This document shows, piece after piece, positions 1-6,366 of a DNA stretch of 6,366 nucleotides. Both the position numbers and the translations under genes were made by a program. Every line of letters begins with the position of its first letter. The stretch's first letter is position 1. The stretch is taken from assembly GCA_946480685.1 (NCBI GenBank), contig CAMLLI010000277.1, positions 1-6,366 of the forward strand, given 5' to 3'. Below the pieces are notes generated by a model. That model was not told where the DNA came from. It made no database searches and was given only the letters and a program-made list of their open reading frames with translations. Source of the DNA: an uncultured Flammeovirgaceae bacterium (GTDB taxonomy: Bacteria > Bacteroidota > Bacteroidia > Cytophagales > Cyclobacteriaceae).

Positions 1-23
1 ATCACTTTCAGTTCATTGCCTTC

Positions 24-725
24 TTACCTGATAGCCGCCATTTCCATACTGCGATTTCCCCCTGTCAGGAAAAAGGTTCCGTTCACAAACGTCACCTTCG
101 CAGGTGATTTCAAGAAGTCAACGCCTTCGTCAAGTCCTTTTGGGTTGGCCTGCGATGTGGCAGTCTTCGAGCCGGAAGATGAGGAGCTGGAGGAGCTGCT
201 ACCGGATGCAAGACCTTTCAGTTTACTGAGTCCCTTCCCACCCTTCTTCTCTTCACCGCCCGATGTACCGGAAGCCGTTTCGCCACCACTCAAGTTTGCA
301 GGCTGATCTTTGCGGATATAGGACCAATTGATGGCATCGGTTGAGTATAATACCCGGAATGGAAACGCCAGTATAAATACACCGTCTCCGAACGCGACAT
401 GTGAGAGATATTTTTCGAGGACATTATTGCTTCCGGTATGACCCATGAGTGATACCTCTTTCCATGATTGTCCTTTATCTGCCGATACTACAAGCGTGCT
501 TCCGACAACAACAATCAATCCGTTACCCTGCGCAACGGATGTTACAAATGCGCCCGGAATTCTCGAGTCCATTCCTGCGTCCCAAACCATCGACCATGTT
601 TTTCCTCCATCATCCGACTTCATAATTTTTTTTCCGGCAGGTGCAATAAGTGTTTGCGAAAACGCATTTGCAACTACCATGAATACCAACAATAATCCGA
701 GGTAAAACTTTCTCTTCATTTTCAT
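24..725 (-). CDS. Secreted Asp-box (BNR/sialidase-like) beta-propeller protein, probably truncated
   Basis: The 233-residue product starts with a Sec signal peptide (basic MKMKRK, hydrophobic residues 8-20, likely cleavage near AFSQ at 21-24), so it is exported. Three Asp-box turns typical of BNR/sialidase/photosystem-II-stability-factor propellers are visible: SDDGGKTW (37-44), SADKGQSW (81-88) and the shorter STDAINW (128-134). Each sits after a beta-strand of the 'V.F/A.G.G.F...' kind (61-80, 108-127). Residues 146-200 are a low-complexity insert, and a further blade begins at 209 (KVTFVNGTFFLTGG). The protein ends abruptly at AIR, without the Asp-box expected next. After the TAA at 24-26 the same frame reads EGNELKV to the window edge, which suggests a premature stop. 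Three and a half blades are too few for a closed propeller. Substrate and function are unknown; Asp-box folds occur in glycosidases and in non-enzymatic binding proteins, and no sialidase catalytic residues can be identified. The gene lies 125 bases downstream of the AraC gene on the same strand. Met1 is used as start; Met3 is equally possible. Upstream is A-rich with no clear Shine-Dalgarno. Confidence 0.75.
   Translation of the reverse strand: MKMKRKFYLGLLLVFMVVANAFSQTLIAPAGKKIMKSDDGGKTWSMVWDAGMDSRIPGAFVTSVAQGNGLIVVVGSTLVVSADKGQSWKEVSLMGHTGSNNVLEKYLSHVAFGDGVFILAFPFRVLYSTDAINWSYIRKDQPANLSGGETASGTSGGEEKKGGKGLSKLKGLASGSSSSSSSSSGSKTATSQANPKGLDEGVDFLKSPAKVTFVNGTFFLTGGNRSMEMAAIR
132..290 (-). other. 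Ser/Gly/Lys-rich low-complexity insert within the propeller gene
   Basis: Residues 146-198 of the Asp-box protein form a Gly/Ser/Lys-rich stretch with no hydrophobic core. It includes GGEEKKGGKG (156-165) and a run of nine serines (176-184, bases 174-200) flanked by glycines. The serines are encoded by a mixture of AGC, TCC, TCA and TCT codons, so this is not a pure DNA microsatellite; the composition looks maintained at protein level or is old. It interrupts the regular strand/Asp-box pattern between the third box (128-134) and the next blade strand (from 209), so it is likely an exposed flexible loop or linker. Confidence 0.7.
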
Positions 726-850
726 AACCAGCTTTTTGTTTTTTTGTTTGATGCTATATTTATTAGAGAGGGTCTTTAATTACATTAAGCTATATCTATA
801 TATTATACTTATAAGGTTTGATTGAACGATACAGGACCTGGCGCGGTAAC

Positions 851-1786
851 TCACGCCATCACGGATTTACCCGTCATCGACAATTTGAGACTATAGGAAT
901 TGTACCACACGTTTTCCACATACAGCACGTTTCGGTGAAGAAAGTTCTTGTCAATGGATGCAGGTGTATATCCGGACAGATTTTTGAATTCGTTGATCAT
1001 GTGCGGCAAGTCATGATAGCCACAAAGCCTCGCAATATCTTTGCAGTCTAACTCTTCGCCCTTGTAACAAAGGGTATATAGCGCATGCATATATCGCTTC
1101 AGGCGTAAAAACGACTTGGGGTTAAAGCCAACGTATCGCTGAAAGACACGTTCTGCTCTTTTTTGATTTACCTGTAACGTATGGCAAAGATCTTTTACCC
1201 TTGTTTCGTCTTCCGTGTAAAGCATACTCTGAAATAATGTATCGAACATTTCAAAGTATATTTCCTTTTGTTTATCCGCTTCCTGTTTGGTCTGTTCTAA
1301 AAATTCACTCACCAGGGTTATCTGCCGATTGGGACATGCCGTATTCAGCACATGATCAAGAATCACGACAATCTCCTTCGAACTCACGTTACTTAAATGC
1401 ATGATGGAATTCTGAAGCTGTGAACAGGGAACCCGAAACAGTGAAAAAAACTGACCAGGATAGAACACCACTATCATGAACCTGGAAGGCCTTGAACTCC
1501 GCAGAAAAAATGTGCGGTCGTGTGGACCAATGAAACAGCCGGTATCAAATGTTACAATTTTCTTGAAATGCGGATCAGAAACTTCAACCTGAACATTTCT
1601 CTCGAGCGCAATAATAAATGTACATGCCAGTGAAGGCAAAACGTGTTTAGGGTGTTGATGCAACGACTGAACGAACAAGCTCTGTATGGTATCCTGCAGT
1701 TCTTCCGGAATATTTACTTCCTTCTGCTGCACTGCGCTTCCCGACAAATTTTCATTCAGTGTCTCTTCGACTATATACGGTTTCAT
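851..1786 (-). CDS. AraC-family transcriptional regulator with an N-terminal DUF6597-like domain
   Basis: This 311-residue cytoplasmic protein is a DNA-binding regulator. The C-terminal AraC/XylS double helix-turn-helix is clear. The first HTH lies at about 195-232 (RVKDLCHTLQVNQKRAERVFQRYVGFNPKSFLRLKRY region). The second lies at about 250-277 (IARLCGYHDLPHMINEFKNL, then SGYTP), matching the family pattern IA..xGF.D.SHF.R.FK...G.SP, with Pro271 in place of the usual Ser before His. Residues 45-135 resemble the DUF6597 sensing domain of Bacteroidetes AraC proteins (GCFIGPHDRTFFL, then a VVFYPGQFFSLFRVP segment like the family's 'F.PG....LFG.P'). The ligand is unknown. About 34 residues, rich in aromatics, extend past the usual end of the HTH domain. 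The start ATG lies 26 bases after the stop of the response-regulator gene, with a weak AGG seven bases upstream, so the two are probably co-transcribed. No terminator hairpin is obvious after its TGA. Family assignment is firm; its target genes are unknown. Confidence 0.9.
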   Translation of the reverse strand: MKPYIVEETLNENLSGSAVQQKEVNIPEELQDTIQSLFVQSLHQHPKHVLPSLACTFIIALERNVQVEVSDPHFKKIVTFDTGCFIGPHDRTFFLRSSRPSRFMIVVFYPGQFFSLFRVPCSQLQNSIMHLSNVSSKEIVVILDHVLNTACPNRQITLVSEFLEQTKQEADKQKEIYFEMFDTLFQSMLYTEDETRVKDLCHTLQVNQKRAERVFQRYVGFNPKSFLRLKRYMHALYTLCYKGEELDCKDIARLCGYHDLPHMINEFKNLSGYTPASIDKNFLHRNVLYVENVWYNSYSLKLSMTGKSVMA

Positions 1787-1812
1787 ATATATACCTGCTT
1801 CTGTAATAATTA

Positions 1813-2469
1813 CTATTGTACTGCCATGGTGAAAGCACTTGATGATACGAGCTTATCTTCCAACGCTTTTTTTACTGCTTCTGCACGGGAATTCACATTG
1901 AGTTTCTTGTATATATTCTTGATGTGTGTTTTGGAGGTTTCAGAACTGATGTTCAGCATCGCAGCGATCTGACTATACGTGTTACCCTTCATCATTAATT
2001 TCAACACCTGGGTTTCACGTTCAGATATAGGGGAAACGCGGGACACCTGGAGAGTCTCGATAATCTTACGCGCTATATGTCCGTCAAGCGGAGAACCACC
2101 GGAGGTGATGTCTGCAAGATGCTTCTGAAGATCGTTGAGTGAGTCGGGTAATAAATAGCCGTTCGCACCTGCGCTCAATGCAGTAATAGCAACTTCCACT
2201 TCCGTGTACTGTGAAATGACAAGTATATCGGTCTGCGGAAATATCTTTTTTATCCGGGTTATCGTTTCAATCGCTTTTACTTCGGGAAAAGAGATGGTGA
2301 GAATAACAATATCCGGATAGTCATCGGGGACACATTTTGCTGCGCGGTCATAGTCATCATAGGCACCGCATAAATTATACTTGTCAGAATACTCGACCAG
2401 CGATGAGATAAAGGCCAGCAACTTTTTGTCGAGTGCGATGATGGATATCCTCTTCTTGAATGCCTTCAT
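1813..2469 (-). CDS. NarL/LuxR-type response regulator with a degenerate (pseudo-) receiver domain
   Basis: The 218-residue protein has the two-domain layout of NarL/FixJ-type response regulators: a receiver at about 7-125 and a LuxR/GerE helix-turn-helix at about 146-205. The HTH is well conserved (ISERETQVLKLM at 148-159, then YSQIAAMLNISSETSKTHIKNIYKKL at 165-190, with Ser where the family usually has Val in TVKTH). The receiver keeps its hydrophobic strands, Ser86 at the switch Ser/Thr position and the GANGYLLPDS turn, but has lost key chemistry. The phospho-acceptor Asp position is Thr58 (PDIVILTISFP, normally PD..L.D..MP), the conserved Lys is Pro108 (YLLPDS, normally YLLKD), and the first acid-pocket residue is Leu13, with only Asp14 left. 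Spacings of 28 (58 to 86) and 50 residues (58 to 108) fit a normal receiver, which supports this alignment. Kinase-driven phosphorylation is therefore unlikely. No kinase gene is adjacent. It precedes the AraC gene by 26 bases, has its own candidate promoter, and is separated from the upstream susD-like gene by a terminator. Confidence 0.92.
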   Translation of the reverse strand: MKAFKKRISIIALDKKLLAFISSLVEYSDKYNLCGAYDDYDRAAKCVPDDYPDIVILTISFPEVKAIETITRIKKIFPQTDILVISQYTEVEVAITALSAGANGYLLPDSLNDLQKHLADITSGGSPLDGHIARKIIETLQVSRVSPISERETQVLKLMMKGNTYSQIAAMLNISSETSKTHIKNIYKKLNVNSRAEAVKKALEDKLVSSSAFTMAVQ

Positions 2470-2476
2470 AAATCGT

Positions 2477-2508
2477 GAAAGTTATTTTCATCGAAATATT
2501 ACGGCAAA
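2477..2508 (-). promoter_or_regulatory. Candidate Bacteroidetes-type sigma-A promoter for the regulator pair
   Basis: Read on the minus strand, TTTG (2508-2505) is followed after 20 bases by TAACTTTC (2484-2477), a 7 of 8 match to the Bacteroidetes -7 element TAnnTTTG, at the usual spacing from the -33 TTTG. The -7 element ends only seven bases before the ATG of the response-regulator gene (2469). If used, it would give a very short leader or none. It is the best match in the 201-base gap, but such short motifs arise by chance in AT-rich DNA. Confidence 0.35.
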
Positions 2509-2611
2509 AGGACTCAGGCGAATAGCAAATACGCCCAGAGGGATGGTTTATACCTGCAATCCGTTAGGTTTTACCGGTGAGATGAGAGTCCTGTTTTTGA
2601 GGAATCTGCAG

Positions 2612-2649
2612 TAAAAAACGAAAGGAGGTAACTATATAGTCCCTCCTTT
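2612..2649 (-). terminator. Rho-independent terminator after the SusC/SusD-like genes
   Basis: On the minus strand AAAGGAGG (2649-2642) can pair perfectly with CCTCCTTT (2628-2621), followed by CG and six T residues (2618-2613). The 13-base interval between the arms contains the perfect 10-base palindrome ACTATATAGT (2631-2640), which could extend the stem above a small bulge. It begins 22 bases past the stop codon of the susD-like gene, which is the expected position for ending that transcript. It separates the uptake pair from the downstream regulators. Confidence 0.9.
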
Positions 2650-2670
2650 CTTTCCTGCAAAATGCTTCGT

Positions 2671-4110
2671 TTACTTCTTGTCCCAGAACAATTTGGTGTT
2701 GGGCTCATCGCCACCCATGGCGCTGGCAGCAGCGGCTCGTTGCGCCCCGTTCTGCGTCTGCTCACTCACCGGATATATCATTCGGACCGGAATCTTCAAT
2801 GGATTTACGATGCCCTCTCCGGATGGAGGAATGAGTGTTGGTTTATCAATTCTTCGCCACTCAACCCATGACTCCCAACCGCGGTTATTAAGCGCCAGCC
2901 ATTTTTGCAAACCAATCTTTTCAATATAGTCTCCTTCGGCTGTCAAATACGAAACGTCATCCTGTGCCAGGTATATTTGTGCATCACCCATGCTGCCACC
3001 CCAATAGGTAATGGAATTCGTGATGCCGGCATTATAGTGTTCTTCTGCTGTACCTCCTACTGAGAAGCCACGCTCAACTGCCTCAGCGAGCAGGAACCGG
3101 ATTTCAGCTGCATCCAGGAATATAGCCTCGAACGTTGGTGCTGTGATTTTATCACTGGCGTGCGAATAGTTTGCGTAAGCATTCGGGAAACCATATTTAC
3201 CACCTATATATTCGCCATCAACGGTGGTAAAATAAAAGGGTCTGCGTGGATCTTCCAGCGTATTCATCACATCAACGATCGTGCTGGCAACAATAAAATC
3301 TTCGCGGCTTGTAAACAGCGGATTAACGTTGGCCGAAATCGGATTGTTGTTCGGTGAGGCTACATATTTAAAGATAGCATTGTCCTCGTTTGTCGTTACA
3401 ACAAAGGGTGCAGCTTGTTCTACTATAGCTTCTGCTTTTGCCGGATCTACATCGATGAGCAGCATACCCATTTTCAGTTTAATGGAATTACCAAACTTGA
3501 TCCACTTATCAGCGTTGCCGCCATAAAATATATCATTCGCACCAAAGCCTGAGCTGGTTCCGGGTGTTAACAATTGGAGCGATGCATCTAAACGCTTTAA
3601 CAGATCTGCATAGATTGTTGCTGCATCATCATACTTGGGCAATGGCTTGTTAAAATCCAACGCTTCCGAATACGGCACGTTTCCAAATGTAGTGACCAGT
3701 ATATGCCAGGTATATACTTCGATGATGCCGATCTGAGCAAGCTGATTATTTTTTTGGGTGGCATCTAACAGTTCATCTTCCTCAATCAGTCTTTTCGCCT
3801 CTTTCAGATCAGACAGAACATCGCGGTATAGTACTGTCCAAATGTTTTGTGAATACGTACGCGCGATCATGTTATAGCGAGGCTCGTTCAGATATGTAGT
3901 GGTTGTCCAATACTGCACGAAGAGCCGGAAGTTGTTGAAGTTTACACTTGGTGTTGTAATCCAGTCTGTCAACGCTTTCACAGAAGCCGTAAACAGTGTC
4001 TTGGGCGGTGCTGTGGATGCGCGCTTTTGATCCACATTGTAATCATCCAGGTTGTCCACACAAGCTGTTAACAGCACGATGGTAAAAATAAAATATATAA
4101 CCTTTTTCAT
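2671..4110 (-). CDS. SusD/RagB-family outer-membrane nutrient-binding lipoprotein (SusD-like 2 type)
   Basis: This complete 479-residue protein is the surface substrate-binding lid of a SusC/SusD uptake complex. The N-terminus is a lipoprotein signal with lipobox LTAC; Cys17 would be the lipidated residue, followed by VDNLDDYN. Motifs of the 'SusD-like 2' (starch-binding associating with outer membrane) family occur in order: FRLFVQYW (61-68), VPYSEA (145-150), DKWIKFGNSIKLKM (201-214), AAEIRFLLAEA (334-344) with VGGTAEEHYNAGI (351-363), IYPVSEQTQNG (445-455), and the C-terminal GGDEPNTKLFWD (466-477). The length is normal for the family. It follows the SusC-like gene by 10 bases, consistent with co-transcription and complex formation. 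The bound nutrient cannot be inferred: the window has no neighbouring glycosidase, protease or other enzyme, and family members bind glycans, peptides or unknown ligands. Family assignment is very secure. Confidence 0.96.
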   Translation of the reverse strand: MKKVIYFIFTIVLLTACVDNLDDYNVDQKRASTAPPKTLFTASVKALTDWITTPSVNFNNFRLFVQYWTTTTYLNEPRYNMIARTYSQNIWTVLYRDVLSDLKEAKRLIEEDELLDATQKNNQLAQIGIIEVYTWHILVTTFGNVPYSEALDFNKPLPKYDDAATIYADLLKRLDASLQLLTPGTSSGFGANDIFYGGNADKWIKFGNSIKLKMGMLLIDVDPAKAEAIVEQAAPFVVTTNEDNAIFKYVASPNNNPISANVNPLFTSREDFIVASTIVDVMNTLEDPRRPFYFTTVDGEYIGGKYGFPNAYANYSHASDKITAPTFEAIFLDAAEIRFLLAEAVERGFSVGGTAEEHYNAGITNSITYWGGSMGDAQIYLAQDDVSYLTAEGDYIEKIGLQKWLALNNRGWESWVEWRRIDKPTLIPPSGEGIVNPLKIPVRMIYPVSEQTQNGAQRAAAASAMGGDEPNTKLFWDKK

Positions 4111-4120
4111 AGCGTGATTT

Positions 4121-6366
4121 TTAGAAGCTTAGTTTAACATTGAAACCATAGTTTCTTACCATCGGGTAAGCACCACTCTGATATCCTTGCGCAGCATTAC
4201 CAGAGCTGAGGCCTTCTTCCGGATCGGAGTACTCCATGTTCTTTTTGATGATCCATAAATTCCTTCCGATGATGGATATATCTACGCTTTTAAACGGTGC
4301 TATTTTAGACAAAAAGGTTTGAGGTAAAGAATACGTGAGGGCCACTTCCCGCAGCTTGATATAGCTGCCGTCATATACATACCATTTGTGTGGTGCACCT
4401 GCTTCACCGTTGGCTACATAACCGAACGGTGTTTGTCCATAGCCATCGAGGTTCTCTCCGTAGATTGTATTCGGTGTACCATCAGCCTGAACACCGCTAA
4501 GCAGTATACCACCACCTTGCGCTACGGGCAGGCGTGATTCAACACCGCGAGCATTAAGACCTGCGCTGTTTTGATACAGACCGGTTGCTTCACCATACCA
4601 TTGATCAAGCGAGAATATATCTCCGCCGTGACGAATGTCCACCAGGAAATTCAGCGCCACATCTTTATAGCGCAGGGTGTTGCTTACGCCACCGGTCCAA
4701 TCCGGATTAGGATTACCTATAACTATATCTGATCGGGACGTGCGCGCATAGTAACCGTCTTCATTCACAGTACGCTGCCCATTGGTATAAATAAAATCAG
4801 TTCCGCGAATAGCACCGAAAGGTTGTCCCTTTGCTGCGTTGAGCGATACACCGCCCTGAAGCGGAGTGATCACAAAGTTGCTGACTTCATTCTCGCCTTC
4901 GCCATAGAGACTTACCACTTCGTTTCGGTTACGGGTAAAGTTTACATTGACTGTCCACGAGAAATCTTGTGTTCTTACAGGTGTTCCAAAAGCCGAGATT
5001 TCGATTCCTTTGTTCTGCACTTCTCCGGAGTTAACCCACAACGCAGTGTATCCGGTTGCCGGGGTAACGTTCACGGGAAGGATCTGATCGAATGAACTTG
5101 CTCTATAGTATGTGAAGTCGAAACCGATTCTCTCATCCAGGAACTCTACTTCCAGACCAGCTTCTATACTCTTGGTTCGCTCTGACTTCAGGCCCTGGTT
5201 GTTCTTCGTGCTCGGTAATGAAAACAACGGTACAGATCCTAAACCGGCCGGCTTATCATATACTGAATTTATACTTAACGCGGTGGCGTCATTTCCAACT
5301 TCAGCATAGTTCACACGGAATTTACCATGAGACAACCATGACGGCTTATATATATTTGAAAACACAAAGTTAGCACCAGCCGATGGATAGAAATAGCTGT
5401 TGTCTCCGATCGGAAGCGTTGTCGATTTATCCTGACGTGCTGCGAGCTCGATGTATACAAGTTCTTTAATTCCAACTGTAGCTTGCGCAAATATACCATC
5501 GACACCTACACGCTCGAATTCTTCAAAGGAAGGATACGGGTTTGCATTGGTTGCCAGCCTCGAATCAGAGTAAGCAATTGGATTTACGGAGTTGGACAAT
5601 GAATATAGACCCGGTACTACCAGACCACCATTGGTTGTGCCTCGCACGGCATTAAGTCTTGTTCTTCTGATGTTAGCGCCGATGAGACCTTTCAGATCGA
5701 TCACTTCACTCAGCTTCTTGTCGAAGTTGGCAATGAAGTCGAAGTTCGCTTCATTATAGTTTCTGTTATAGCGCGAATAATATGGAGTTCCGGAACTCGT
5801 CACTGCCAATCGCTCCTCCTGAAGATCGGCCGTATTATCAAATGCTACCCGGCCTAATAAACTCAGCCACTCGGTTGCCTTATAGTTAAGCGTTGCATAA
5901 CCAAAGAAGTGATCGCGACCATCGTTGGAAAAATTTTCGTATCGCGAGAAGTATGGATTGTCAGAATAAAGCGGACCTGTTCCGGCTGCGTTCCAGTTCC
6001 AGGTAATGTTCTGGCGATTTCGGAAATACGCAGCACGTTGCTCTTTCATATCAACATTTACCTGTGCCCACTGACGGAAATTTTGGTTGGGGTTCTTACC
6101 ATTGTAACCCGTTCCAAAACGACCTATACCAACAATGCGCGAGTAATTGGCTGACGCTGCTATAGTAAGTTTAGGAGTGATGTCGTAAGACGTAGAGAAG
6201 TTTACCAGATCTTTATCGAGTGTACTGTTGGGTAACACACCTTTCTCATCACTTCGATTATAGCCAAACTTAAACGTTGCCTTTTCACCACCGGCACTCA
6301 CCAATATACTTTGATTGGAGCTAACAGCTGTCTCATAAAACGTACTCGGATCATTTTTAGCAGCGC
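4121..6366 (-). CDS. SusC/RagA-family TonB-dependent outer-membrane transporter (N-terminus outside window)
   Basis: The last 747 residues are visible; the frame is open to the window edge (first full codon 6362-6364), so the start, signal peptide, carboxypeptidase-regulatory-like domain, TonB box and plug are missing. Full-length members have about 1000 residues or more, so roughly 250-350 residues lie outside. The visible part is the transmembrane beta-barrel, opening with the strand SILVSAGGEKATFKFGYNRSD at about 19-39. It shows SusC signatures: VQNKGIE (449-455), IGNPNPDWTGG (549-559), GGDIFS (580-585), DGSYIKLREVALTYSLP (665-681), RNLW with a nearby DPEEG (701 onward), and a terminal strand ending in Phe, as recognised by the BAM outer-membrane assembly machinery. 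It imports a substrate captured by the SusD-like partner, using TonB energy. The partner gene starts 10 bases after the stop. No frameshift is seen. The substrate is unknown. Confidence 0.96.
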   Translation of the reverse strand, partial: AAKNDPSTFYETAVSSNQSILVSAGGEKATFKFGYNRSDEKGVLPNSTLDKDLVNFSTSYDITPKLTIAASANYSRIVGIGRFGTGYNGKNPNQNFRQWAQVNVDMKEQRAAYFRNRQNITWNWNAAGTGPLYSDNPYFSRYENFSNDGRDHFFGYATLNYKATEWLSLLGRVAFDNTADLQEERLAVTSSGTPYYSRYNRNYNEANFDFIANFDKKLSEVIDLKGLIGANIRRTRLNAVRGTTNGGLVVPGLYSLSNSVNPIAYSDSRLATNANPYPSFEEFERVGVDGIFAQATVGIKELVYIELAARQDKSTTLPIGDNSYFYPSAGANFVFSNIYKPSWLSHGKFRVNYAEVGNDATALSINSVYDKPAGLGSVPLFSLPSTKNNQGLKSERTKSIEAGLEVEFLDERIGFDFTYYRASSFDQILPVNVTPATGYTALWVNSGEVQNKGIEISAFGTPVRTQDFSWTVNVNFTRNRNEVVSLYGEGENEVSNFVITPLQGGVSLNAAKGQPFGAIRGTDFIYTNGQRTVNEDGYYARTSRSDIVIGNPNPDWTGGVSNTLRYKDVALNFLVDIRHGGDIFSLDQWYGEATGLYQNSAGLNARGVESRLPVAQGGGILLSGVQADGTPNTIYGENLDGYGQTPFGYVANGEAGAPHKWYVYDGSYIKLREVALTYSLPQTFLSKIAPFKSVDISIIGRNLWIIKKNMEYSDPEEGLSSGNAAQGYQSGAYPMVRNYGFNVKLSF

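Noticed and set aside
174..200. Serine run considered as a phase-variable microsatellite
   Set aside because: The nine codons are a mix of AGC, TCC, TCA and TCT with no uniform repeat unit, so slippage-based phase variation is unlikely.
16..306. Plus-strand open frame of 96 codons with a Glu/Asp-rich segment
   Set aside because: It is antisense to the Asp-box protein; its acidic stretch is the complement of the serine-rich insert. It has no recognisable domain or start context.
795..812. TATAAT-like box on the minus strand upstream of the Asp-box gene
   Set aside because: The region is extremely AT-rich, so TATAAT is expected by chance. Bacteroidetes housekeeping promoters use TAnnTTTG instead, and no such element or convincing -33 partner was found in this 125-base gap.
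1643..1972. Plus-strand 109-codon frame spanning the AraC/response-regulator junction
   Set aside because: It overlaps two well-supported minus-strand genes antisense and its product resembles no known family; it is a shadow frame.
2571..2871. Short frames on both strands around the end of the susD-like gene
   Set aside because: They run through the terminator or overlap the conserved C-terminus of the SusD-like protein in other frames, with no domain or ribosome-binding support.
6302..6304. TTG codon as a possible start of the SusC-like protein
   Set aside because: The frame stays open upstream to the window edge and reads typical SusC sequence (for example STFYETAVSSNQSI), so this is an internal leucine of a longer gene.

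Overview
The window looks like chromosomal DNA from a Bacteroidetes (Bacteroidota) bacterium. It carries a SusC/SusD outer-membrane pair, a lipoprotein signal ending in LTAC, SusC barrel motifs ending in a C-terminal Phe, start sites without strong Shine-Dalgarno sequences, and one candidate promoter of the Bacteroidetes TTTG / TAnnTTTG type. I cannot assign a genus. All five genes lie on the minus strand, so transcription runs from high to low coordinates. No tRNA, rRNA, CRISPR array, insertion sequence or integrase is visible.

Region 1 (6366 to 2671) is a nutrient-uptake pair. It holds the last 747 residues of a SusC/RagA TonB-dependent transporter, cut by the window edge, followed after 10 bases by a complete SusD-like lipoprotein of the 'SusD-like 2' type. 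No degradative enzyme accompanies them in the window, so the substrate cannot be named. A strong intrinsic terminator (2612-2649) lies just after the susD-like stop codon and closes this transcript.

Region 2 (2508 to 851) is a two-gene regulatory unit with its own candidate promoter. A NarL/LuxR-type response regulator is followed after 26 bases by an AraC-family regulator. The response regulator keeps the receiver fold but lacks the phospho-accepting Asp (Thr58), the conserved Lys (Pro108) and one acid-pocket Asp (Leu13). It is therefore a pseudo-receiver, unlikely to be switched by a histidine kinase in the usual way. Neither gene has a sensor kinase beside it in the window.

Region 3 (725 to 24) is a secreted Asp-box (BNR-like) beta-propeller protein of 233 residues with a poly-Ser/Gly/Lys insert. 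Its reading frame stops inside what looks like a propeller blade, and the codons after the stop still read as plausible propeller sequence. The gene may have a recent nonsense mutation, or the window shows only the first part of a broken gene.

The uptake genes are probably constitutively coupled (SusC barrel, SusD lid). Whether the two regulators control them is inference from proximity only. The most unusual item is the phosphorylation-independent response regulator in tandem with an AraC protein.
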